A DNA stretch of 64,000 bases from Halobacteriales archaeon QS_6_71_20 (GTDB lineage: Archaea; Halobacteriota; Halobacteria; Halobacteriales; Haloferacaceae), in the NCBI GenBank assembly GCA_003020945.1, contig PXRU01000002.1, positions 1-64,000 on the forward strand, written 5' to 3'. How positions within the stretch are numbered: the stretch's first letter is position 1; each line of letters begins with the position of its first letter. A program made the translations under genes and the position numbers. Below are positions 54,854-63,400 of this stretch, one piece after another. Below the pieces are notes generated by a model. The model did not search any database and was not told where the DNA came from. It worked only from the letters and a program-made list of their open reading frames with translations.

Positions 54854-55792
54854 TCACTTGTGCTTGTCGATGAAGCGGTCGTGGGAGCGCTCCCACTCGT
54901 AGTCGTCGTCGAAGTACCGCTGTGCCAGCGGCTCCTCGGGCATCTCGCCGATCCGGCGCTTCTCCTCGCCGTACGAGGGGCGGTCGTCGTCGCGGTAGTA
55001 GACGCCGGTGAGCACCTCGCCCTCGTACAGTTTGTCCTCCGTCTCGCGCATCAGCCGCTGGGCCTCCGCGCGGTCGGTCGGGTCGAAGTCGTAGTCGTCC
55101 GAGTCGTTGATGTCCGTGTACGGGACGTACTGCTTGGCGTCCTTGTTCCACGTCGGACACTGCGTCAGGAAGTCGATGTGGGCGAACCCGTCGTGTTCCA
55201 TCGCCTCCTTCAGGACGCGCTGGGCCTGGTTCGGGTTCACCGCCGCCGTCCGGGCGACGAACGACGCGCCCGACGTGAGCGACAGCGACAGCGGACGGAT
55301 CGGCGTCTTCGCCGAGCCGTGGGGCTGGGTCTTCGACTTGTGCCCCTTCGGGCTGGTCGGGGAGGTCTGCCCCTTCGTCAGCCCGAAGATCTCGTTGTTG
55401 AACACGATATACGTCATGTCGTGGTTCTCCCGGGCGGTGTGCATGAAGTGGTTCCCGCCGATGCCGTAGCCGTCGCCGTCGCCGCCGGCGGCGACCACCT
55501 CGACGCCGGGGTTGGCGAGCTTCGCGGCCCGGGCGACCGGGAGCGCGCGGCCGTGGATCGTGTGGAAGCCGTAGCTGTCGAGGTAGCTGTTGAGCTTCCC
55601 CGAACAGCCGATCCCCGTGACCAGCAGCGACTCCTCGGGGGAGCGCCCGACCTCGGGCAGCGCCCCCTTCAACGCCTTGAGGACGCCGAAGTCGCCACAG
55701 CCCGGACACCACGTCGGCTGCGGCTCGACCTCCGGGGTGTACTCGTCGCGGTCGATCTCCCGTTCCTCGCCGATCGCAGTGAATGCGCTCAT
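54854..55792 (-). CDS. porB: Pyruvate:ferredoxin oxidoreductase, beta subunit
   Basis: 312 residues, carrying the thiamine-diphosphate site: WCPGCGDFGVLKAL (C29, C32), VTGIGCSGKLNSYL, GGDGDGYGIGGNHF and the NN metal ligands in IVFNNEIFGLTKGQTSPTSP. Its length and the partner alpha subunit match the haloarchaeal pyruvate rather than the 2-oxoglutarate enzyme. It makes acetyl-CoA, CO2 and reduced ferredoxin from pyruvate. ATG 55792 follows the porA stop by two bases; the operon order is porA-porB. Confidence 0.88.
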   Translation of the reverse strand: MSAFTAIGEEREIDRDEYTPEVEPQPTWCPGCGDFGVLKALKGALPEVGRSPEESLLVTGIGCSGKLNSYLDSYGFHTIHGRALPVARAAKLANPGVEVVAAGGDGDGYGIGGNHFMHTARENHDMTYIVFNNEIFGLTKGQTSPTSPKGHKSKTQPHGSAKTPIRPLSLSLTSGASFVARTAAVNPNQAQRVLKEAMEHDGFAHIDFLTQCPTWNKDAKQYVPYTDINDSDDYDFDPTDRAEAQRLMRETEDKLYEGEVLTGVYYRDDDRPSYGEEKRRIGEMPEEPLAQRYFDDDYEWERSHDRFIDKHK

Positions 55793-55794
55793 TG

Positions 55795-57687
55795 TTAGTC
55801 ACCTGCCGCGGGGACGAACTTCGTCTCGTGGCCGGGGAGATCCCCCTCCTCGACGATGCTCGTCGTGAACCCCTCGACGATCTCCGCCGGCTCGAAGGGG
55901 TTGCCGTTGTACTTCAGCAGCGAGGAGAGCATCTCCCCGTGCGTGCCGAGCTCCTTCTGGGTGAGGCCGCGGAACTGTGCGGACGCGTTCATCTCGACGA
56001 CGAGCGCCTCGTCGACGGAGTCGAGGAAGTCGGTCACCGCCTCGACCGGGTACGGCGCCAGTTCGGCGACGGTCAGCGCCTTCACCGAGTGACCGTTCCC
56101 GTTCAGTCGGTCGACGGCCTCCTCGACGGTCCCCTGCTGGGAGCCGAAGGTGAGGACGCCGTACTCCGCCTCCTCGGGGCCGTGCTCGACGAGCAGGCCG
56201 TCCCCGTCGAGGTCGGCGCGGATGGCGTCGAGCTTCCGCTGTCGACGGTCCATCTGCGCGACCCGGTTGTCGGGGTCCTCGCTGATGTGACCGACCGGAC
56301 TGTGCTCGTTCCCGGTCGCCAGGTAGCGGCCGCCCTTCTGGCCGGGCACCGAGCGGGGCGAGACGCCGCCCTCGCCCTCGTGTTGGAAGCGGTGGAACTT
56401 CCCGTCGTCCGTGTGCGGCTGCTCGGCCAGTTCGTCCTCGGTGAGCGTCCGGCCGATGTCCGGGTTGGGCTCGCGGTCGAAGTGCGAGGCCGGGACGTTG
56501 GTGAGCTCGCCCGAGAGCTTCTGGTCGTACAGGATCATCGTCGGGATCTGGTACTCGTACGCGAGCTGGAACGCCCGCCGGGAGGCGTCGTACGCCTCCG
56601 CGACGGTGCCCGGCGCGAGCACGACCCGCTGGGAGTCGCCCTGCGACGTGTAGAGGACGTGCTCTAAGTCCGCCTGCTCCGGCTTGGTCGGCATCCCGGT
56701 CGACGGGCCGGCGCGCATCGCCTCGATGAGCACCAGCGGCGTCTCCGTCATCTCCGCGAGCCCGAGCGGCTCGCCCATCAGGGCGAACCCGCCGCCGGAG
56801 GAGCCCGACATCGCCTTCACGCCCATGTGGGAGGCACCGATGGCGAGCGCGGCCGCCGCGATCTCGTCCTCGACCTGCTCGGAGATCCCCCCCAGTTCGG
56901 GCAGGTTCTGACTCATGATCGTGAACACCTCCGTCCACGGCGTCATGGGGTAGCCGGCGATGAACCGACAGCCCTCGTCGATGGCGCCGTAGGCGATGGC
57001 GTCCGAGCCGGACATCAGTACCTGCTCCTCGTCGTGTTCGCCCGTCGGGACGGAGACGTCCGGCGCGTCGACGTCGTACTCCTCGCGGACGAGGTCGTAC
57101 GCCGTCTCCATGATCTCGACGTTCGGTTCGAGGATCTTCTCGGGCATCGTGTCCCGCATCAGCTCCTCGATCGCGTCGAGCGGGATGCCGGTGATCGCGC
57201 AGGTGACGCCGACGCCGGCGGTGTTGCGCATGACTTCCCGACCCTGCTCGCGCGCGAGCGAGCGCAGGTCGACATCGTACACGTGCCAGTCGTTCTCGTC
57301 GACGCGCTCGTCGAAGTTCGGAACCTCCGACGGGTCGAGCAGCCCGGAGTCGTAGACGATGACCCCGCCCTCGCGGAGCTCGTCGAGGTTCTCCGCGAGC
57401 GGCTTGGCCTCCTCGTTGCCGTAGTAGGCCTCCTCCTGCGGGTTGCGAGCGAAGGAGTCGCCAAGCGCCAGCAGGAAGTTGTAGCCGTCGCCGCGGGACT
57501 TCACCGGGTCGGCCCCGGCGCGTACCTCGACGTACGTGTGGCCGCCCCGGATCCGGGACGGGTAGTGGCGATGCGTGAAGACGTGGAGCCCCGACCGCAT
57601 CAGGGCCTTGGCGAAGTTCTGGCTGGTTGAGGCGATCCCGTCCCCGGACCCGCCGGCGATCCGCCAGATGAGTTCGTCCTGTGACAT
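55795..57687 (-). CDS. porA: Pyruvate:ferredoxin oxidoreductase, alpha subunit
   Basis: 630 residues combining the gamma-type N-terminal domain (LIWRIAGGSGDGIASTSQNFAKALMRSGL, THRHYPSRIRGGHTYVEVRA) and the alpha-type domain (SGSDAIAYGAIDEGCRFIAGYPMTPWTEVF, AMSGSSGGGFALMGEPLGLAEMTETPLVLIE). The N-terminal GSGDGI and the RIRGGHTY strings indicate the haloarchaeal pyruvate enzyme rather than KorA. Together with porB it replaces pyruvate dehydrogenase. ATG 57687 (MSQDELIWR) is clear. The gene is divergent from the PKD protein gene. Confidence 0.9.
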   Translation of the reverse strand: MSQDELIWRIAGGSGDGIASTSQNFAKALMRSGLHVFTHRHYPSRIRGGHTYVEVRAGADPVKSRGDGYNFLLALGDSFARNPQEEAYYGNEEAKPLAENLDELREGGVIVYDSGLLDPSEVPNFDERVDENDWHVYDVDLRSLAREQGREVMRNTAGVGVTCAITGIPLDAIEELMRDTMPEKILEPNVEIMETAYDLVREEYDVDAPDVSVPTGEHDEEQVLMSGSDAIAYGAIDEGCRFIAGYPMTPWTEVFTIMSQNLPELGGISEQVEDEIAAAALAIGASHMGVKAMSGSSGGGFALMGEPLGLAEMTETPLVLIEAMRAGPSTGMPTKPEQADLEHVLYTSQGDSQRVVLAPGTVAEAYDASRRAFQLAYEYQIPTMILYDQKLSGELTNVPASHFDREPNPDIGRTLTEDELAEQPHTDDGKFHRFQHEGEGGVSPRSVPGQKGGRYLATGNEHSPVGHISEDPDNRVAQMDRRQRKLDAIRADLDGDGLLVEHGPEEAEYGVLTFGSQQGTVEEAVDRLNGNGHSVKALTVAELAPYPVEAVTDFLDSVDEALVVEMNASAQFRGLTQKELGTHGEMLSSLLKYNGNPFEPAEIVEGFTTSIVEEGDLPGHETKFVPAAGD

Positions 57688-57857
57688 AGTAGTGATCGGC
57701 CCTCGGGTGGGCGGTAGTCGAGATTGAGTTGCCCAGCAGAAATGCCTTGCTATGGTTTCGCACAGGGATGATCGTGAGGGTTCGGTCGCTGTCGCCGACT
57801 CTCCGACCGCCGGACGGGATGAGCACCTTCGAAATAATTGCGATACGGTTCGCGTAA

Positions 57858-57867
57858 TTTTATATAC
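57858..57867 (+). promoter_or_regulatory. TATA box of the PKD protein gene
   Basis: TTTTATATAC, 25-34 bases upstream of ATG 57892, an exceptionally AT-rich promoter. Confidence 0.72.
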
Positions 57868-57891
57868 GGTTCCGGTTCAACATGCCGCGAC

Positions 57892-60594
57892 ATGAGACGT
57901 GTTTCGCTGGCGATCGCGCTCGGCGTTCTCCTGATATCCGGAGCCGTGGCGACCCCCGCTCATGGGGCGACGGCGAACGACCCGCCGCTGGCCGACGCCG
58001 GACTCGATCAGCGGGTGGAACGGGGAGCGGTCGTGTGGCTCGACGGCGGCGGCTCCGTCGATCCGGACGGCGAGGTCGTCGCCTACGAGTGGTCGATCCG
58101 AACGCCGGCCGGCGAGACGATCCGTCCCGAAGACCCCGCCGCCTCGTCGACGACGTTCACCCCCACGGCAGTCGGTCGATACGAGGTCACGCTGACGGTC
58201 ACGGACGACGACGGGGCGACCCGCAGCGACACGCTGTACGTCGACGTGACCGCACCGGAGACGAACGGCGACCCCTCGGAGCCGGAGTCGAACGAGCCGC
58301 CCACCGGTGAGATCGAAGGTCCCGATACCGTTGCCCGGGGCGAACGAGCGACGTTCACCGCCGACGTGTACGACCCCGACGGTGAGATCGTCGCCTACGA
58401 GTGGTCGAACGGCCGTTCCGGCCGAGCGATCACGCGAACCGTCGACCGTCCCGCCGGCGAGACGTTCGAGTTCACGGTCCGCGTCACCGACGACGACGGC
58501 GCGACGAGTACGTTCCGGAAGTCCGTCCGCGTCCGCTCGGTCGACCCCGGGGGGTCGCAGACGGTCGATCCCGCGAACGAGGGTCCGACCGCCACGATCG
58601 AGGGGCTGGACCGTGTCGCGGTGGGGGAGACCGCGACGTACGTCCTCCGTGGACGCGACTCCGACGGAACGGTTGCGCAGCGGCTGTGGCCCGATCGAAG
58701 CGGGACGGGTGCAGTGCTCGAACCCGCGTTCGACGAGGCCGGCACGTACACGCTGCGGGGCGTCGTCGTCGACGACGACGGAGCGCGAACAGTTGCGACG
58801 AAATCGATCGAGGTGTACGAGGAGGGTCCGCCCGTCGCCGAGATCAGCGGTCCCGACACCGCTTCGGCGGGGAGCACGCAGACGTACACGCTGGAGGCGT
58901 CCGATCCCGACGGCGGTGAGCTAACGGTTCGATGGGAACCCTCGCAGTCGCTGTCGGAACGGGCGAATAGTGAGTACAGGAACAGGGTCGATATCGAGGG
59001 CGAGCTCGGAGACACTGTTGAGGTCTCCGCCTTCGTGACCGACGACGAAGGGAATACCGTCGTTGCGGTGAAGGAGACTGATGTAGAGGCGGAGACAGAT
59101 TTCAACGAAAGAGGATTAAATCCGCAGGTTTCTGAAATCCGGTGGAAATATTATCTCGATAACTCAACTCAGACTAGCGAGATAGACTCCGTTGAGCTAG
59201 GCACATATTTCTTATCAGCGAAAATCAATCATGGAGAACAAAAAACTGTTCGCGCGACATGGGAAATAAACGATTCCAAGAGAGCCATTATTGTCGACAC
59301 CTTAGGCGTAGTTCCTGAAGAAACCCGGACAAATATCAAACACACATTCGTCTCACCAAATGGAAAGTTTGTGTCTCGTGAGGTTACGGTTAGTGCAGTA
59401 GATTCTGATGGTGATCGGCATACGCGGAAACGAATTGACAGATTCCATTCTGTTCAATCACATGATGACATTCTTTTCTATGCGACTGGTCCAGAGAGTT
59501 CTGAGCCGGCGAGGCATCTGGAAATCGAGCCAGGAGAACAGGTAGTTTTCACCGTCGGATCATATCAGAACTATCGGCTTGAATTCGGCGACGGTACACG
59601 AACCAGGGGATCTGGAACGAGAGCTGGTGTCAATCCGAAGATTAGCCATTCGTACGATAATGCTGGAAGGTATCGAGCACGATTGATCTCGACACAGGGA
59701 CCGAAGGGCGAAGCTCTAAGAACTATCGATATTCTTGTCAAACCCGAATCTTATACAGAATACTGGTACAAAGAAACAACGAACACTACTAGCCAGGTTA
59801 TTTCTGAAAATTCACCTGCTGGTAGTGACTGGACAAAGAAATCAGTGCGCAGGTCGACAACTTACTATACGGGTAAGACCGTTACACTTCGGGCCGGGTC
59901 TGGCCGTGCAGAGATGCTTGGTGACGGCTGGGAAATAAACGAAACAACGACCGAACAGCGCACTAAGACGGTCTCGCAGATCAGCAAGACAGATCCTGAC
60001 GGAACCGGTGATAAATGGAGACTCAACAAGAGAAGTGTCCGGACCAAAGAACGAACTTTTTACGAAAACAAATACCGTTGGATGTCGAGTCAGTTCCGTC
60101 GGCCTGGGTGGACATTTACAGGTGAAACACGAACTGAAAAAGTCATAGTTGGGGACGGCCACGACCACGACCGGACGAGACACAAAGAAACGACACGAAC
60201 ATGTACGGACTGGGATCTTGAACCGTCTCCTTTCGGAGGCCTCTCACGGCAGTGTACTAACTGGAAATATGACACCGATATTTGGTACACTGGTCACGAA
60301 CATAGTGGACGGTCGTATTACGACAAGGAGTACCAGTACAAGACTGAGGTGGCGCAAACCGAAACTGTCCACTACCATGAGTACATCGGAGAGCGAACAC
60401 AGACAGTCACTTTAAAAACGTTCGCTGAGACAAAAACTCAGAAAGAGTGGTTGTGGGAGCGGAAAGCGACTGAGACACGTCAAAAGTACTCTTTGCAGAA
60501 ACCTGATAACGAATCGTATATTGCTGGAACGCTCAAGACGGTGGAAGTTCGATGCGGCACAAATAAAAGTCATCATGATGCGGTTATGTGCTGA
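57892..60594 (+). CDS. Secreted PKD-domain protein with an AT-rich Tyr/Thr-rich C-terminal half
   Basis: 900 residues. A Sec signal peptide (MRRVSLAIALGVLLISGAVATPAHGA) is followed by four PKD-type domains at about 30-120, 137-215, 231-305 and 310-395, with repeating GEVVAYEWS, YEVTLTVTDDDGATR and FEFTVRVTDDDG strands. From about residue 400 (base 59100) the coding becomes much richer in A/T and the protein in Tyr, Thr, Lys and Trp (ESYTEYWYKETTNTTSQVIS, EYQYKTEVAQTETVHYHEYIG), with no PKD pattern. It is probably a cell-surface adhesin-like protein whose C-terminal module was acquired. It is followed by CAP and DsbA-like lipoproteins. Confidence 0.78.
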   Translation: MRRVSLAIALGVLLISGAVATPAHGATANDPPLADAGLDQRVERGAVVWLDGGGSVDPDGEVVAYEWSIRTPAGETIRPEDPAASSTTFTPTAVGRYEVTLTVTDDDGATRSDTLYVDVTAPETNGDPSEPESNEPPTGEIEGPDTVARGERATFTADVYDPDGEIVAYEWSNGRSGRAITRTVDRPAGETFEFTVRVTDDDGATSTFRKSVRVRSVDPGGSQTVDPANEGPTATIEGLDRVAVGETATYVLRGRDSDGTVAQRLWPDRSGTGAVLEPAFDEAGTYTLRGVVVDDDGARTVATKSIEVYEEGPPVAEISGPDTASAGSTQTYTLEASDPDGGELTVRWEPSQSLSERANSEYRNRVDIEGELGDTVEVSAFVTDDEGNTVVAVKETDVEAETDFNERGLNPQVSEIRWKYYLDNSTQTSEIDSVELGTYFLSAKINHGEQKTVRATWEINDSKRAIIVDTLGVVPEETRTNIKHTFVSPNGKFVSREVTVSAVDSDGDRHTRKRIDRFHSVQSHDDILFYATGPESSEPARHLEIEPGEQVVFTVGSYQNYRLEFGDGTRTRGSGTRAGVNPKISHSYDNAGRYRARLISTQGPKGEALRTIDILVKPESYTEYWYKETTNTTSQVISENSPAGSDWTKKSVRRSTTYYTGKTVTLRAGSGRAEMLGDGWEINETTTEQRTKTVSQISKTDPDGTGDKWRLNKRSVRTKERTFYENKYRWMSSQFRRPGWTFTGETRTEKVIVGDGHDHDRTRHKETTRTCTDWDLEPSPFGGLSRQCTNWKYDTDIWYTGHEHSGRSYYDKEYQYKTEVAQTETVHYHEYIGERTQTVTLKTFAETKTQKEWLWERKATETRQKYSLQKPDNESYIAGTLKTVEVRCGTNKSHHDAVMC

Positions 60595-60606
60595 GACACA
60601 GCCGAA

Positions 60607-60618
60607 ATATTATATACA
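60607..60618 (+). promoter_or_regulatory. TATA box upstream of the CAP-domain gene
   Basis: ATATTATATACA, 68-79 bases upstream of GTG 60686. This implies a 5' leader of roughly 40 bases, and GGGGGTGAG just before the GTG (about 60672-60680) can act as a Shine-Dalgarno sequence, which supports the GTG start. Confidence 0.55.
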
Positions 60619-60685
60619 TTCACCTCATCAACGAATATATGATAATTGCAGACAATCGAGTTGGCTACAGTGGGGGTGAGAAGTA

Positions 60686-61348
60686 GTGAGCAGTAGTTTG
60701 CACACGAGCATTGTGCTCGTCCTTCTGGTCCTCATAGCCGGCTGCGCTTCCTCAACCGACCCTGGGAGTCCACAAACGGAGTTTCAGACGGAATTCGGTT
60801 CGGAATTTACGGATTATGAATCGTCGAAGTTTGCGCATGAACAACCAGATGACGAGGTTGACGTTCCACCTCCTTTACAGAACAAGACTTCTAGAGACGA
60901 CATTGATGTATCATCGATAGAATATTTAATCGTAATTAGGTTGAACGATCATCGTAGAGCCAATGATGTAGACCCGTTAGTAAGAGATCCTCGACTCGCC
61001 CGAATCGCCCGCCACCACTCGTATGATATGGCGACACAGAACTTCTTCAACCACACAAATCTTGACGGCGAGACGTTCTCCGACCGGTTACGAAAGAGTA
61101 ATTACGACTGTGTTAGCGGCGGAGAAAATATCAGGATGGTCGATTGGAAAAGTGACAGAGCTCAGACAGAAGAGGAGCTGGCTGAGTTTATTATGACCGG
61201 ATTCATCGAATCCCCCGAACATAACGCCGGAATGTTACGTCCGAATCTAACCACCGTCGGTATTGGGGTATACGTCAGAGAGGACGGACGAACGTACGCC
61301 ACGATGAATCTCTGTGAAGCCTACTCGGCGAGTGAGGGTAACGAATGA
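60686..61348 (+). CDS. CAP-domain (SCP-like) lipoprotein
   Basis: 220 residues. The signal ends in a lipobox (VLLVLIAGC at 12-20), so it is exported and lipid-anchored. A linker of about 60 residues precedes the CAP domain: LNDHRRANDVDPLVRDPRLARIARHHSYDMATQNFFNHTNLDGETFSDRL, GENIRM and GFIESPEHNAGMLRPNLTTVGIGVYV, so all cavity elements (H, GEN, H) are there. Bacterial relatives are extracellular and of varied function. It is AT-rich like the end of the upstream gene and overlaps the next gene by ATGA. Confidence 0.85.
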   Translation: MSSSLHTSIVLVLLVLIAGCASSTDPGSPQTEFQTEFGSEFTDYESSKFAHEQPDDEVDVPPPLQNKTSRDDIDVSSIEYLIVIRLNDHRRANDVDPLVRDPRLARIARHHSYDMATQNFFNHTNLDGETFSDRLRKSNYDCVSGGENIRMVDWKSDRAQTEEELAEFIMTGFIESPEHNAGMLRPNLTTVGIGVYVREDGRTYATMNLCEAYSASEGNE

Positions 61349-62064
61349 CCGACCGCACCAGTCGACAAAGTCGAACCAGACGACGACTCTTGGCCACAAC
61401 AGGAGCGGCCGCCGTCGGCGGACTCTCGGGCTGTCTCGGCTGGCTCCGAAACGATCAGCCGGAGGAACCACGAGGCGGCTGGTACACCGACGAGTCGTAC
61501 ACGACCGCTGAGCCTACGGAGACGTTCAGCCGCCGCACCGGCACACGGACCCCGTATCCCGGTGTCAAACAGATCTACGCCGGCGGGGGAACGCTCGTCG
61601 CCGTCTACTTCGATTACGCCCACGAGCCGTCGATCGAGTGGTGGCGAGAGGAGTTCCCGAAACTCTCCGACCTGCTCGAAGAGGGAGCGTTCCGTCCGAC
61701 ACTGCTCATGTTCCCGGTCCCGACCAACGAGTGGTCGATGCTGCTCCCGAGCGCGGTGTTCGAGGTCCGGGCCCGCGGAACCCGCGAGGAGGCGTGGCGA
61801 TTTCACGAACTGCTCGTTGAGGCGGCTCCCGACTACTCGTTCGACCTGCTTCGCGGGTTCGCCGGCGAGGTCGGCGTCGACGGCGACGCCGTCGTCGAGG
61901 CGGCCGACACGCGCAGGCGTCGCAACCAGACGTTCTCCGATCGCCAGCTCGGCCGCGACAGCGGCGTCGACGCGGACTCGCTCCCCGCGTTCCGCTGGGG
62001 AACCGATCCGATCGAGGGGAAGACGGCCGCCGATATCCGGGCGTTCATCGAGGAACGTCGGTGA
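61345..62064 (+). CDS. Tat-exported lipoprotein with DsbA-like fold but no CxxC
   Basis: 239 residues. The twin-arginine signal RTRRRLLATTGAAAVGGLSGC ends in a lipobox. The mature part resembles the thioredoxin/DsbA fold of haloarchaeal exported proteins: GTLVAVYFDYAHEPSIEWWREEFPKLSDLL, FRPTLLMFPVPTNEWSMLLPSAVFEVRARG, and a late loop SLPAFRWGTDPIEGKTAADIRAFIEERR. At the position of the usual C-P-H-C there is HEPS, so it cannot do dithiol chemistry. It overlaps the CAP gene by four bases, so they are coupled. Its base composition is again GC-rich. Confidence 0.7.
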   Translation: MTDRTSRQSRTRRRLLATTGAAAVGGLSGCLGWLRNDQPEEPRGGWYTDESYTTAEPTETFSRRTGTRTPYPGVKQIYAGGGTLVAVYFDYAHEPSIEWWREEFPKLSDLLEEGAFRPTLLMFPVPTNEWSMLLPSAVFEVRARGTREEAWRFHELLVEAAPDYSFDLLRGFAGEVGVDGDAVVEAADTRRRRNQTFSDRQLGRDSGVDADSLPAFRWGTDPIEGKTAADIRAFIEERR

Positions 62065-62097
62065 GGGGCTCTTCCATCGGAGTCGCGACGGTGCCGT

Positions 62098-63285
62098 CTA
62101 CTCCTCGTTCCCGGGACTGCGCGGGTGGTAGTCGGTGTCGTACTCGCCGGGTCGGTCGTCGAGCCGGTCGGGATTGATCCGTCCGCCCAGCAGCATGAAG
62201 TCCAGCACCGTGCAGTACAGCATCGCCTCCACGACCGGGACGGCCCGCGGCGGGAGCACCGGGTCGTGGCGGCCGACGACCTGCGCCCGCTTCCGCTCGC
62301 CGGTCTCCCAGTCGGCGGTCGTCTGCTCCTTCGGGATCGAGGTGGGCGCGTGCCACGTCACCTCGCCGTGGATCGGCTCGCCGGTGGTGATCCCGCCCTG
62401 GAGGCCGCCGTGGTCGTTGCCGACCGGGACGGGGTCGCCCGCGTCGCTCACCGTCTCCGGGTGGTCGCCGTCGTCGAACTCCCAGTCCTCGTTGCGGTCG
62501 TGGCCGGCGACCGACCGGGCCTCGCGGCCGAGGCCGAACTCGAACGCCGTCGTCGCCGGGACGGACATCATCGCTTGCCCGAGACGGGCGGGGACGGAGT
62601 CGAACCGCGGCGCGCCGAGCCCGCGGGGGACGCCGCGCGCCTCGAACTCGATGGCGCCGCCGATGGAGTCGCCGGCCTGCTGGTACTCGTCGATCCGGTC
62701 GCGCATCCGCTCGGCGGTCTCCGGGTGCGCGCACCTGACCTCGTTGTCCTCGCTGTGTTCGAGCAGCTCCTCGAAGCTCACCTCGGGAGCCACGATGTCG
62801 CCGATCTGGTTGACGTGGGCCTTGATCTCGACGTCGTGGTCGCTCTGGTCGAGCACCGCCTTGGCGACGGCGCCGGCGGCGACCCAGTTCACCGTCTCCC
62901 GGGCCGAGGAGCGCCCGCCGCCGCCCCAGTTGCGCGTGCCGAACTTCGCGGAGTAGGTGTAGTCGCCGTGGCTCGGCCTGGGCGCGGTGACGAACGGCTC
63001 GTACTTGCCCGAGCGGGCGTCCTTGTTCCGGATCACCATCCCGACGGGCGTACCCGTGGTGTAGCCGTCCTGGATCCCGGAGTTGATCGCCACCTCGTCC
63101 GGCTCGCCGCGACTCGTCGTGATCATCGACTGTCCGGGCTTGCGCCGGTCCAGGTCGCGCTGAATTCGCTCCTCGTCGAGCTCCACGCCGGCCGGCACCC
63201 CGGACACCGTACAGCCCATCGCGGGACCGTGGCTCTCGCCGTACGTCGTCAGCCGGAACAGCCGGCCGAACTCGTTGCCGTTCAT
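62098..63285 (-). CDS. aroC: Chorismate synthase
   Basis: 395 residues, making chorismate from EPSP for aromatic amino acids. Signatures are GRLFRLTTYGESHGPAMGCTVSGVPAGVELD, RRKPGQSMITTSRGEPDEV, TAPRPSHGDYTYSAKFG, GGGGRSSARETVNWVAAGAVAKAVL and NDHGGLQGGITTGEPI, so both FMN and EPSP sites are complete. ATG 63285 follows a TATA box at 63308-63317. The C-terminal tail DRPGEYDTDYHPRSPGNEE is haloarchaeal. Confidence 0.97.
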   Translation of the reverse strand: MNGNEFGRLFRLTTYGESHGPAMGCTVSGVPAGVELDEERIQRDLDRRKPGQSMITTSRGEPDEVAINSGIQDGYTTGTPVGMVIRNKDARSGKYEPFVTAPRPSHGDYTYSAKFGTRNWGGGGRSSARETVNWVAAGAVAKAVLDQSDHDVEIKAHVNQIGDIVAPEVSFEELLEHSEDNEVRCAHPETAERMRDRIDEYQQAGDSIGGAIEFEARGVPRGLGAPRFDSVPARLGQAMMSVPATTAFEFGLGREARSVAGHDRNEDWEFDDGDHPETVSDAGDPVPVGNDHGGLQGGITTGEPIHGEVTWHAPTSIPKEQTTADWETGERKRAQVVGRHDPVLPPRAVPVVEAMLYCTVLDFMLLGGRINPDRLDDRPGEYDTDYHPRSPGNEE

Positions 63286-63307
63286 TACCGATCCTCGGTC
63301 GTTCGGC

Positions 63308-63317
63308 GATATAAAAT
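63308..63317 (-). promoter_or_regulatory. TATA box of aroC
   Basis: ATTTTATATC on the minus strand, 23-32 bases upstream of ATG 63285. Confidence 0.7.
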
Positions 63318-63400
63318 CCGGCGAAGGGAGCGAACGACCGACCGCGGGGTCGGCGGCCGCTCCGGCGAGCGCCGGACGGCTGTTCGGAACCCCGCGCGCC

